Source: Bryobacterales bacterium
Lineage (GTDB): Bacteria; Acidobacteriota; Terriglobia; Bryobacterales; Bryobacteraceae
Direction of reading: 5' to 3'
Assembly: GCA_003487005.1 (NCBI GenBank)
Contig: DNFG01000404.1
Span: forward strand, 3,218-26,830
Length of the DNA stretch: 23,613 nucleotides
Positions 16,132 through 23,458 of this stretch are shown here, piece after piece. The notes beneath the pieces were generated by a model. That model was not told where the DNA came from, did not search any database, and saw nothing but the letters and a program-made list of their open reading frames with translations. Made by a program: the position numbers and the translations under genes. Each line of letters starts with the position of its first letter. Position 1 is the first letter of the stretch.

Positions 16132-16177
16132 CCCCGGAGTCAAACTCCGTCAAACTGCCCGGAAAGGAGCTCCGGGG
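16132..16177 (+). promoter_or_regulatory. Two mutually exclusive leader hairpins before the UroD-like gene
   Basis: CCCCGGAG (16132-16139) is the exact complement of CTCCGGGG (16170-16177), which touches ATG 16178. The same GGAG bases can instead form CGGAGT-CAA-ACTCCG (16135-16149). The ribosome site AAGGAG (16164-16169) lies inside the long hairpin's loop next to its arm. GTCAAACT is also repeated at 16139-16146 and 16149-16156. A translational switch is possible but unproven. Confidence 0.35.
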
Positions 16178-17116
16178 ATGATCAATCGACGCAGTTTCCT
16201 GTTCAGCGCGGCCACGCCCCTGCTGGCGCGCAAGAAGAAGATGACGCCGCTCGAACGGGTGGACGCGGCTCTGCGCGGCGTGGCCTCCGATCGCCCGCCG
16301 TTTACCCTCTGGCACCACTTCGGACTCGAAGCACAGGGCCCCGAAGCCCACGCTCGCGCAACCCTCGACTTTCACGCCCGCTACGGCGCCGACATCGTCA
16401 AAGTCATGAGCGACTTCGCCTACCCGAACGAACAGGGCGTCCTCGCCACCCCGTTCCCGGCCCAGTTGCGCGCTCTCGAACTGATCCGCGATGGACTCGG
16501 CGGCTCGAAGCACTTCGTCGAGACCGTCTTCAACCCCTGGAACGTCGCCGAAAAGCTGACCTCGAAGGACGAAGTCGCCCGGATGCACCGCGAGGCGCCC
16601 GCCAGGCTGAAGCAGTGGCTCTCCACCATCGCGCAAAGCGAGGCAAATCACGCCAAAAGCGCCCGCGAAAGAGGCGTTTCCGGCATCTTTCTGGCGATTG
16701 CAAACGCCCAGGATGGCGTCCTGACGCTGGATGACTATCGTGAGTCCAGCGAACCGTTCGACCGGATCGTGATCGAAGCGGTGAACGATCTGCCGCTCAA
16801 TATCATTCATCTCCACGGGCCGAAAGTGTACGTCGAACACTTCCTGCGATCCTGGAAAGGCGTCACGATACACTATTCGGAGGCCGAAACGGGCTTCTCG
16901 CTCGCCGAAGCCCACGCACTCTATCCCGGCACTCTCATGGGCGGCATCGATCACCGCAGCTATCGCAACCTCAGCGTCGAACAACTGCGGACCGCCGCGC
17001 GCCGCGCCCGCGATCTGGCTTCGCCCAATCTGATCGTCGCCCCGGGGTGTTCGGTACCCGACGACTGCACGCCGAAGGAACTCCTGCTTCTGAGAAAGGC
17101 CATCGAAAAACTTTGA
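16178..17116 (+). CDS. UroD/corrinoid methyltransferase-family protein with Tat-like N-terminus
   Basis: This 312-residue protein belongs to the uroporphyrinogen decarboxylase superfamily, which includes heme-pathway UroD and the MtaA/MtbA methyltransferases. From residue 22 it reads MTPLERVDAALRG, as in the family. It lacks the UroD substrate motif RQAGR, having RPPFTLWHHFG, so true heme-pathway decarboxylation is unlikely. His211-x-His213 (IIHLHGPK) and Cys291 (APGCSVPDD) sit where MtaA/MtbA have their zinc ligands HxC and Cys. The first 20 residues include NRRSFLF and a short hydrophobic run, resembling a twin-arginine signal. The ribosome site is AAGGAG. The stop overlaps the next gene's TTG (TTGA). 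A specific substrate is not known. Confidence 0.8.
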   Translation: MINRRSFLFSAATPLLARKKKMTPLERVDAALRGVASDRPPFTLWHHFGLEAQGPEAHARATLDFHARYGADIVKVMSDFAYPNEQGVLATPFPAQLRALELIRDGLGGSKHFVETVFNPWNVAEKLTSKDEVARMHREAPARLKQWLSTIAQSEANHAKSARERGVSGIFLAIANAQDGVLTLDDYRESSEPFDRIVIEAVNDLPLNIIHLHGPKVYVEHFLRSWKGVTIHYSEAETGFSLAEAHALYPGTLMGGIDHRSYRNLSVEQLRTAARRARDLASPNLIVAPGCSVPDDCTPKELLLLRKAIEKL

Positions 17117-18234
17117 TTCCCCTGTTGTTGTTGACCATGCTGGCCCAAAGTCCGTGGCCGGTGCATACGATCGATCGCGAAAGCCAGGGCGCCGACGGCG
17201 TCCGCCTCGCTGACGTGAACGGAGACGGCCGTCTCGATATCGTCACCGGATGGGAGGAAGGCGGCGCCATTCGCGTCTGCTATCAACCCGAACGGGCGAA
17301 GATCCGGGAAACGTGGCCGTGCGAACAGGTCGGCTCCGTGGGCGACCCCGAGGACGCTGTCGCCGTGGACCTCGATGGCGACGGCCGCGTCGATATCGTC
17401 AGCTCCTCCGAAGGCAATACGCGCGCCATGCACGTCCATTGGAACCGCCCCGGCGGCTGGGTCACCGAGGCCCTGCCCGCCGCCGCCGGCGTCATGCAGT
17501 GGATGTTCGCCACGCCCATGCAGGTCGATGGCCGCCACGGCATCGACCTCGTCGCCGCCGGCAAGAACGACGGCGCCTGGATCGGCTGGTTCGAAGCCCC
17601 CGCCAACCCCCGCGACCTCAAAGCCTGGCGCTGGCATCCCATCCGGCGCGTCGGCTGGGTCATGACCATCGATGTCGTCGACATGAACGGCAATGGCCGC
17701 CAGGACATCCTCGTCAGCGATCGCCGCGGCCCCGCCCGCGGCGTCTTCTGGCTCGAAAATACCGGTAAGGGCGACTGGCCCGAACACAAGATCGGCGGGG
17801 CGGATCGCGAAGTCATGTTCATCACCCGCGCCGACCTCGATGGCGATGGCCTCGAAGACGTCCTCGCCGCCGCCAAGGACCGGGAAATTCAGGTCTATCG
17901 CCGCCTCGACCCCGCCGGCCTCAAATGGGAAACCTCCGTCATCCCCCTCCCCGAAACCGCCGGCACCGCCAAGGCCGTCCGCGTCGCCGACCTCGATGGC
18001 GACGGCCGCAAACAGATCGTTTTCTCCTGCGAACGCGCCGCCGGAGCCCTCGAAGGCGTCATGGTCTTGAAGCAGGAAAACGGCCAGTGGCGCGCCCGCT
18101 CGCTCGCCGGTGCGCCCGGCGTGAAGTACGACCTGATCGAGTTGCTCGACCTCACCGGCAACGGCCGCCTCGATGTCCTCACCTGCGAGGAGTCCGACAA
18201 CCTCGGCGTGATCTGGTACGAAAACCGCCCCTAG
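17113..18234 (+). CDS. FG-GAP/VCBS-repeat beta-propeller protein, probably exported
   Basis: The 373-residue product contains calcium-loop repeats DxNGDG/DxDGDG at about residues 34, 86, 190, 241, 293 and 346, each followed by D-I/V, plus a degenerate one near 138. This gives about seven blades, typical of integrin-like FG-GAP/VCBS propellers that bind calcium and mediate binding outside the cell. The start TTG 17113 overlaps the UroD stop by TTGA and has GAAAGG upstream; it gives a leader (IPLLLLTMLAQ) that looks like a signal peptide lacking its usual positive charge. ATG 17137 is an alternative but would lose the leader. The gene is convergent with the TonB receptor, 3 bases apart. Confidence 0.8.
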   Translation: MIPLLLLTMLAQSPWPVHTIDRESQGADGVRLADVNGDGRLDIVTGWEEGGAIRVCYQPERAKIRETWPCEQVGSVGDPEDAVAVDLDGDGRVDIVSSSEGNTRAMHVHWNRPGGWVTEALPAAAGVMQWMFATPMQVDGRHGIDLVAAGKNDGAWIGWFEAPANPRDLKAWRWHPIRRVGWVMTIDVVDMNGNGRQDILVSDRRGPARGVFWLENTGKGDWPEHKIGGADREVMFITRADLDGDGLEDVLAAAKDREIQVYRRLDPAGLKWETSVIPLPETAGTAKAVRVADLDGDGRKQIVFSCERAAGALEGVMVLKQENGQWRARSLAGAPGVKYDLIELLDLTGNGRLDVLTCEESDNLGVIWYENRP

Positions 18235-18237
18235 CCG

Positions 18238-20049
18238 CTACGGGCGCGGCCACACGAACTCCGTCCCGCCCACCAGCGTCCGCGCCTGCATCACCACCCC
18301 GATAATCTCCTGGTAGCGCGTGTTGGTCAGGTTCGTGAATTGAATGAACGGCCGGAACCGGCCCACCGCCCGCGTCGCCGAGAGATCCCACGTCGCATAA
18401 CTGCCCCGGTTCAACCGCTCCAGCGCCCCCACCCGCGTCCGCAACGCCACCCGCCCTGGCAGCAGGCCCGTGTAGCCCGCCACGAAATGGTGCACCGGGT
18501 AATTGAACGCGTACTTCGACTGCAGCCCCGGCAGCGGCTCCGATGAACCCTTCAAACCCGTGTACGCCACATCCACCACACTGCCCCCCCGCACACGCAG
18601 CGACGCCGACGTCTCCAGACCCGTGAAGCGCAGGCTCTGAATGTTGCGCGCCCGCCAGATGTCCGCCGGCGACGTCCGCGCGTAGTCAATCCCGTCATTG
18701 TCCCGCCGGTGAAAGATCGTCGCCTGCAAACGCAGATTCGACACCGGCCGGTAATCCGCCCCCCCCTCGTAACTCCACGAACGCTCCGGCCGCAGATCCG
18801 GCGATCCCCGGTTCCCCGGATCCTGATAGTACAGATCCGTGAACGTCGGCAACCGGAACGCCCGGCTCACCGCCCCGCGAAACTTCAGCTTCGACGACGC
18901 CCAATAGCCCACCGCCGCCGTCGGATTCAGCTCCCCCGGCAATCCCTTCAATACCTCGCTCCGCAAGCCCGTCGAAAAACTGAACCGCCGCAGCACCCGC
19001 ACGTCCAGCATCGTGTACGCCGCCCCACGCGCCCGGTCGTGCCGCCCCAGATTCGTCGAATCGATGTTCTCCCCGAACCCCTCCCCGCCATAATGCAGCG
19101 TCACATTCTGCGCCAGCGACTCCCGCCGCCGCACCGACCCATGCCAGCTTTCCGCCGCGTGCCGGTTCGTGAACACCTGCGGCCGGTCCCGGTACAGCAC
19201 AAACAGGTCCGTGTGCCGCCGGTACGAAAACGCCGCCTCCGTCCTCTCTCCAAGATCCTGCCGCATCGACGCGAACCACGTCTTCGTGCGCTCCCACGAG
19301 TTGAAATTGCCGTAAAACTGCTCCGCTCCGAACGGCTTGTCGCTCCACGCCAGATCCAGCGACGAAGCCCCCAGCCACGACCGGTACCGCGTCGTCGATG
19401 CCGCCATCAGATTGCGATAGTCGCGGTTCTGGATAAACCCCGTCGAAAAATCCCGCGAAACCGCCAACTGCTGCGAAAGCCCCCCGCGCACCCCCGTCAG
19501 CGAAACCCGCTGCTGCTGCGTCCCCCACGACCCGTAACCCGCCTGCACCCGGATCTCCGACGCCTCCGGCGGCCGCGTCACCAGATGCACCACCCCCCCC
19601 GTCGCGTCCGATCCATACAACGTCGATCCCGCCCCCCGCAGTATCTCGATCTGCTCCACCGACTCCAGCGGCACCGGCAGATCCAGATGATGATGACCCG
19701 ATTGCGGGTCGTTCATCCGCCGCCCGTTCAACAACACCAGCGTCTGCCCGAACGTCGCCCCCCGGATCGACAGATCCGCCTGCAACCCGTTCGGCGCCCG
19801 CTGCCGCAAATCCAGTGACGGATCCAGCCTCAGAAAATCAATGAACGTCGTGAACAAAAGCGCTTGCGAACGCACCGGCAGCGACATCACCGCCCGGTCC
19901 GATTCCTCCAGCGGCAGCGGCTCCGGCGTGCCCGTCACGATGATCGTGTCATGCCGGTCCGGCGGCGCCGGCGCCCCCGTCTGGCCCCCCAATACAGCCG
20001 CCGCGCACACGAACGCAGCAAGACTCCGGAGTCCGGAAAGTGGAAACAT
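18238..20049 (-). CDS. TonB-dependent outer-membrane receptor (BtuB/siderophore-receptor-like)
   Basis: This 603-residue protein has a signal peptide (about 1-22). A TonB-box-like DTIIVTG (34-40) is followed by a plug domain at about 50-160 with LSIRGATFGQTLVLLNGRR, then VEQIEILRGAGSTLYGSDATGGVVHLVT, which are standard plug signatures. The remainder is a 22-strand-type beta barrel rich in alternating aromatic residues, with PTFTDLYYQDPGNRGSPDLRPE near the middle of the barrel. Such receptors import cobalamin, siderophores, metals or glycans using TonB/ExbBD energy. The substrate cannot be read; no cobalamin riboswitch was found upstream. The start ATG 20049 has TTGGAG six bases upstream and directly precedes the leader. 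The C-terminus ends VWPRP rather than in an aromatic residue. Confidence 0.93.
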   Translation of the reverse strand: MFPLSGLRSLAAFVCAAAVLGGQTGAPAPPDRHDTIIVTGTPEPLPLEESDRAVMSLPVRSQALLFTTFIDFLRLDPSLDLRQRAPNGLQADLSIRGATFGQTLVLLNGRRMNDPQSGHHHLDLPVPLESVEQIEILRGAGSTLYGSDATGGVVHLVTRPPEASEIRVQAGYGSWGTQQQRVSLTGVRGGLSQQLAVSRDFSTGFIQNRDYRNLMAASTTRYRSWLGASSLDLAWSDKPFGAEQFYGNFNSWERTKTWFASMRQDLGERTEAAFSYRRHTDLFVLYRDRPQVFTNRHAAESWHGSVRRRESLAQNVTLHYGGEGFGENIDSTNLGRHDRARGAAYTMLDVRVLRRFSFSTGLRSEVLKGLPGELNPTAAVGYWASSKLKFRGAVSRAFRLPTFTDLYYQDPGNRGSPDLRPERSWSYEGGADYRPVSNLRLQATIFHRRDNDGIDYARTSPADIWRARNIQSLRFTGLETSASLRVRGGSVVDVAYTGLKGSSEPLPGLQSKYAFNYPVHHFVAGYTGLLPGRVALRTRVGALERLNRGSYATWDLSATRAVGRFRPFIQFTNLTNTRYQEIIGVVMQARTLVGGTEFVWPRP

Positions 20050-20115
20050 TCGTCTCCAATTGTCGCATTGGACAGACCCCCGCCGAGCAACCCCGCATCC
20101 GAATGTAAAAAATAC

Positions 20116-20145
20116 TTGACACGAAAGCCCGCCATCCGCTACTCT
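20116..20145 (+). promoter_or_regulatory. Sigma70-type promoter for the DUF2178-like/XRE operon
   Basis: TTGACA (20116-20121) is a perfect -35 box and TACTCT (20140-20145) a fair -10 box, 18 bases apart. The transcript would begin near 20152, leaving a leader of about 64 bases before ATG 20216. Confidence 0.55.
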
Positions 20146-20160
20146 GTAAATGTCCGGTAT

Positions 20161-20180
20161 TTTTGACATCAAGTCCAAAA
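20161..20180. promoter_or_regulatory. Candidate operator downstream of the start site
   Basis: TTTTGAC at 20161-20167 is mirrored by GTCCAAAA at 20173-20180 with one extra base, a near-palindrome of 20 bases. It lies just after the predicted start of transcription and before a gene for a small XRE regulator, so autoregulation is plausible. Confidence 0.4.
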
Positions 20181-20215
20181 TAATTGACTACGCCTGACGA
20201 CCAGGAGGAAGCCCA

Positions 20216-20653
20216 ATGTCCTTTCACGAGAAGAGCCTCTGGCTCCTGTTCTCCAGCGTTGGCGCGGTCTTCGCGCTCTACTTCTGGCTCGCTCTGACGA
20301 CCCTGCCCCGCACCGGCGAGCAAGCCACCCTGGCCCACGCAGGCCTGTTCATGGGTCTCGTCGTGCTCCTGACGGTCATCCAGATCTTCGGCAATATCCT
20401 GCTCGCTCTCGCCGGAAAGCTCACCGGATCCATGAACGGCCGCGTGGATACCGACGAACGCGACCAGTTGATTGAACTCAAGGGCGCCCGCAACGGCTCC
20501 CTCGTGCTCGCCGCCGGCGTCTTCTGCTCGCTCTCCGCCGCGCTCGTGACCCCCGGCAACTTCGTCTTCATGCACCTCCTGCTCGGCTTCTGGGTCGCCG
20601 CGCAATTGGTCGAAACCGGTACCCAGCTCTATTTCTACCGCAGGGGCTTCTGA
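20216..20653 (+). CDS. DUF2178-like four-TM membrane protein
   Basis: The 145-residue protein has four hydrophobic helices at about 9-28, 40-66, 94-112 and 115-135. Between helices 2 and 3 is a cytoplasmic loop with the conserved-looking DERDQLIELKGARNGS. Proteins of this shape, often annotated DUF2178, are commonly encoded next to a small Cro/CI-type regulator, exactly as here. The function is unknown. ATG 20216 has an AGGAGGAA ribosome site. The stop is followed by one base and then the ATG of the XRE gene, so the pair is co-translated. It has its own promoter and a candidate operator upstream. Confidence 0.75.
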   Translation: MSFHEKSLWLLFSSVGAVFALYFWLALTTLPRTGEQATLAHAGLFMGLVVLLTVIQIFGNILLALAGKLTGSMNGRVDTDERDQLIELKGARNGSLVLAAGVFCSLSAALVTPGNFVFMHLLLGFWVAAQLVETGTQLYFYRRGF

Positions 20654-20654
20654 A

Positions 20655-20885
20655 ATGGGCAAATCGGACGGCCGGATCACCAACAGAATTCGCGTGCTCC
20701 GTTTCGAGCGCGGTGAAATGACTCAGCAGGAACTCGCCGACCGCGCCGGCGTCACCCGCCAGACCATCAACGCCATCGAGGGTGGCAAATACTCGCCCTC
20801 GCTCGAAGTCGCCTTCCGCATCGCGCGCATCCTGGACACCCCCATCGACGCCGTCTTCCAGTACGGCGAACCGGAGAAACCGTAA
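20655..20885 (+). CDS. Small XRE-family (Cro/CI, YozG-like) transcriptional regulator
   Basis: The 76-residue protein is almost entirely one helix-turn-helix domain: NRIRVLRFERGEMTQQELAD, then RAGVTRQTINAIEGGKYSPS, then LEVAFRIARILDTPIDAVFQ. The recognition helix is TRQTINAIE. It resembles the YozG group of short regulators found beside membrane proteins. It likely binds DNA as a dimer and controls its own operon; the near-palindrome at 20161-20180 is a candidate site. It overlaps nothing and ends 2 bases before the convergent adaptor gene. Whether the membrane protein modulates the regulator is unknown. Confidence 0.9.
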   Translation: MGKSDGRITNRIRVLRFERGEMTQQELADRAGVTRQTINAIEGGKYSPSLEVAFRIARILDTPIDAVFQYGEPEKP

Positions 20886-20887
20886 AG

Positions 20888-22102
20888 CTACTTCGCCGCC
20901 TGTTTCCCCGCCGCCACCCGCACCGCCACCCCCTCTTCCAGGCGGTTCAGCGGCCCCATCGCCAGCCGTTCCCCGTCCTCCACCCCTTCCACAATCTCCA
21001 CCTCCTCCGGAAACCGGTCCCCCACCTTCACGTCCCGCACTTCGATCGTCTGGTCCCCCTTGATCACATATGCCTTGTTCGAGCCCAATACATAATTCAG
21101 CGCCCGCGCCGGAATCAACCGGACCGCGTCCGTCCGGTCCGTCTGTAACCGCGCCCGCGCGTACGAACCCGGCTTCAATTCCCCGCGCGCGTTGTCGATC
21201 AGCGCCTCCACCACGAACGTTCGCTTCGTCTGGTCCACCGTCGGCGAAATCCGCCAGATCTTGCCCTGAAACGTCCGGTCGTCAAACGCCTCCACCGAGA
21301 CTTCCGCCGTCTGGCCCGTCTTCACCCACGGCGCCATCCGCTCCGGAATCTCCAGCCGCAGCCGGATCGGATTGATCTTCACCAGCGTGAACAGCGCATT
21401 GTTCGCCTGCACGAACTGCCCCGCCGTCACCTGCCGCTCCTTCACCAGCGCATCGAACGGCGCTCGCACCGACGTGTCGCGCAGGCGCTTGCGCTGCAGT
21501 TGCAACCCCGCCTTGAATCTCTCCACCTCCTGAATCAGGTTGCGCGTCTGGTTCAGCGTCACGTCGTAAGCCGCCTGCAGCGACTGAAACCGCGCCTGCG
21601 TCGAGTCCAGGTCGGCCCGCGCGCCAATGCCCTGGTCCACCAGTTCCCGCGTCCGCTTGAACCGCTGCTCCGCCTCGCGCAGGTCCGCGCTTGCCCGCCG
21701 CACGTCGGGCGTCTCCCGGATGTCTTTGACCCGGTCGTCCTCTTTCGACAGCCCCAGCCGTTCCAGAGACTGCCGCAGTTGCGCCTCCTGCTGCGCCACC
21801 AGATACCGCTGCTCCTCATCCGAAATCCGCGCCAGCAGATCGCCTTCCCGGACGGCATCACCCAGGTCCGCCTTCACCTCCACCACCGGACCCGCGATCT
21901 CCGCCGAAATGATCGCCTCGTCATACGGAAACAGCGTCCCGACCGACTCCACCGTCCGCGCGATCGTCTGGGTTCTCACTTGCGCCGCCCGCACCTCCAC
22001 CGGCCCCGTCTCGGGCGGCGCTTCCGCCTTGCGGGCGCCTCCACACGAAGCGAGCAATACCAGGGACGAGAGGGCGAAAAGGGCGGTGAATGAAGGTTTC
22101 AT
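20888..22102 (-). CDS. RND efflux periplasmic adaptor (HlyD/MFP) lipoprotein
   Basis: This 404-residue protein has a lipobox LLASC (Cys20) after a signal peptide, so it is probably lipid-anchored on the periplasmic side. It has the membrane-fusion order. A barrel/lipoyl half (VESVGTLFPYDEAIISAEIAG, then PVVEVKADLGDAVREGDLLA, about 50-95) comes first. An alpha-helical hairpin (about 100-205) follows, and the second lipoyl half is RDTSVRAPFDALVKERQVTA. A beta-barrel with TFQGKIWRISPTVDQTKRTF and the family-typical LKPGSYARARL come last. It would bridge an RND pump to an outer-membrane channel. No RND pump or TolC gene is adjacent, which is unusual. A hairpin lies just upstream of its start. Confidence 0.9.
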   Translation of the reverse strand: MKPSFTALFALSSLVLLASCGGARKAEAPPETGPVEVRAAQVRTQTIARTVESVGTLFPYDEAIISAEIAGPVVEVKADLGDAVREGDLLARISDEEQRYLVAQQEAQLRQSLERLGLSKEDDRVKDIRETPDVRRASADLREAEQRFKRTRELVDQGIGARADLDSTQARFQSLQAAYDVTLNQTRNLIQEVERFKAGLQLQRKRLRDTSVRAPFDALVKERQVTAGQFVQANNALFTLVKINPIRLRLEIPERMAPWVKTGQTAEVSVEAFDDRTFQGKIWRISPTVDQTKRTFVVEALIDNARGELKPGSYARARLQTDRTDAVRLIPARALNYVLGSNKAYVIKGDQTIEVRDVKVGDRFPEEVEIVEGVEDGERLAMGPLNRLEEGVAVRVAAGKQAAK

Positions 22103-22121
22103 GCGATTCCGGAACGAGGCC

Positions 22122-22153
22122 TCCGGCTCGGATTAGCACGTCCGCGAGCCGGA
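22122..22153 (-). promoter_or_regulatory. Nine-bp inverted repeat in the adaptor gene leader
   Basis: TCCGGCTCG (22122-22130) pairs perfectly with CGAGCCGGA (22145-22153), with 14 bases between. It sits between the DUF1080 stop and the adaptor ATG. CCGGAACGA also occurs twice, at 22109-22117 and 22149-22157. It could be a terminator without a T-run, an operator or a leader structure. Confidence 0.4.
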
Positions 22154-22211
22154 ACGATTCATTGAACTGGCGCAGCGACAGGGTCTGGCGTTACAGCGAT
22201 CTTTCATCCTA

Positions 22212-22913
22212 TCAGGGCAGCAACGGGGCGGTCTGCTCCGCCGTCGTCACCCCAGGCGGCAGTTCCATGATCTTGATGTTCCGGAAATGAATCTCCGCCC
22301 CCTCCGATTCCAGGCAAATGTAGCCCTTCTTCTGCGTCGACTGGCTCACCCCGTTCACGAACTTCCCGTTCACCGCCAGCTTCACCACCCCGTCCACCGC
22401 CACCACCGTGTACGTGTTCCACTCCCCGCGCGGCAGGCACCGGTTCTCGATCGACTTGCTCCGCGTCCCGCGCGGATTGTCCGGATTCGTCGTCACCCCG
22501 CCCACCCCGAACAACTCCCCATGTACATACGCAACCGGCGGCGGTTCCCGCCCCTCGCGCGTGTTCAGTTTCACCCAGTCCAGCTCCAGCATCTGCACCT
22601 CCACCCCGTTCGGCAGACGGCTCTTCGGGTTCGGGTTGGCATCGGACCAGATGAACGTCCCCGAGTTGCCCCCCGGCTCCACGTGCATCCACTCGATATG
22701 CATGATGAAGTTCTCATACTGCCGGTCCGTCCGCATCACGCCAATCGGATGGCCTTTGCAGATGATCTTGCCGTCCTTCACGCTCCACGTGTCCGGATCC
22801 GTATTCACATTGACCCAGCCCGTCAGGTCGCGTCCGTTGAACAAATCCCGGAAGGCCGGCTGGGCCGCCAGCGAACCAGCCAGACAGATCAGAAGAAGAA
22901 GTGCTTTTTTCAT
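22212..22913 (-). CDS. Exported DUF1080 (3-keto-disaccharide hydrolase-like) protein
   Basis: This 233-residue protein starts with a signal peptide ([18 protein letters not shown]) and consists of one DUF1080 domain of lectin-like (concanavalin) fold. Diagnostic segments are [48 protein letters not shown] and [39 protein letters not shown] closes the domain. Some family members are described as 3-keto-disaccharide hydrolases, others only bind glycans, so the activity is uncertain. It is likely periplasmic or secreted. The ATG overlaps the sixA stop (ATGA), so translation is coupled. The family is abundant in Acidobacteria, Planctomycetes and Verrucomicrobia. Confidence 0.9.
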   Translation of the reverse strand: MKKALLLLICLAGSLAAQPAFRDLFNGRDLTGWVNVNTDPDTWSVKDGKIICKGHPIGVMRTDRQYENFIMHIEWMHVEPGGNSGTFIWSDANPNPKSRLPNGVEVQMLELDWVKLNTREGREPPPVAYVHGELFGVGGVTTNPDNPRGTRSKSIENRCLPRGEWNTYTVVAVDGVVKLAVNGKFVNGVSQSTQKKGYICLESEGAEIHFRNIKIMELPPGVTTAEQTAPLLP

Positions 22914-23404
22914 GGTGTTTCCGTCAGTAAAATCCGGGGGGTCAGCATCCAGCGCAGCACGCAGCGGGGCGCCGCGCCAAAGGAGTGGGTATCGAGGCGC
23001 ACCAGCGCCCCCTTCTTGAAATCCACCACCAACGCGGGCGAATTCAGCAGGTACACCGTCAGCGCGCTGAACAGCGGCTCGTGGCCCGTCAGCAGGATCT
23101 GCGATTCAGCACGATGCCCGCGGATCTCCTGCCACACCGCCTCCGGCGAACCACCCGGCTCCAGCGTCTCGCTCAACAGAATATCCTGCTTGTACCCGCA
23201 CACCGATGCCGCGATCTCCGCCGTCTCCCGTGCGCGCCGGTACGGGCTCGACAGGATCAGCGATGGCGCCACCCCCGCCGCGTGGGCATGGCCCAGCACC
23301 ACGCGCAGTTTGCGCGCTCCCTCGCTCGTGATCGCGCGGTCGGCGTCGCGTCCCGTCGGGGCATGATCGGCGGCAATGCCGTGTCGCAGCAGTAGAATCT
23401 GCAT
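22910..23404 (-). CDS. sixA: SixA-type phosphohistidine phosphatase (histidine phosphatase superfamily)
   Basis: This 164-residue cytoplasmic protein has the catalytic [11 protein letters not shown] at the N-terminus (nucleophile His8 in RHG), conserved Arg57 in [12 protein letters not shown], and the second catalytic His108 in LTGHEPLF. The short length and absence of an extra cap domain fit SixA rather than phosphoglycerate mutases. SixA dephosphorylates phosphohistidine, for instance on HPt domains or PTS proteins. ATG 23404 is chosen because MQILLLRHG is the conserved start; the longer upstream frame has no family similarity. The ribosome site is weak. Its stop overlaps the DUF1080 gene. 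The local histidine kinase is far away, so a link is not implied. Confidence 0.88.
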   Translation of the reverse strand: MQILLLRHGIAADHAPTGRDADRAITSEGARKLRVVLGHAHAAGVAPSLILSSPYRRARETAEIAASVCGYKQDILLSETLEPGGSPEAVWQEIRGHRAESQILLTGHEPLFSALTVYLLNSPALVVDFKKGALVRLDTHSFGAAPRCVLRWMLTPRILLTETP

Positions 23405-23458
23405 GATCGGTATTCCCGGCCTCATTGTGTCACACTGAGGTTTCTTCGGGCTATTCAG

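Noticed and set aside
18709..19818. 369-codon plus-strand open frame opposite the TonB receptor
   Set aside because: Almost only Arg, Pro, His and Gln; the minus-strand receptor has full family signatures.
20050..20215. Cobalamin or other riboswitch upstream of the TonB receptor
   Set aside because: No B12-box (GCCACTG-like) or conserved core was found on the minus strand; only AT-rich promoter-like DNA and palindromes are present.
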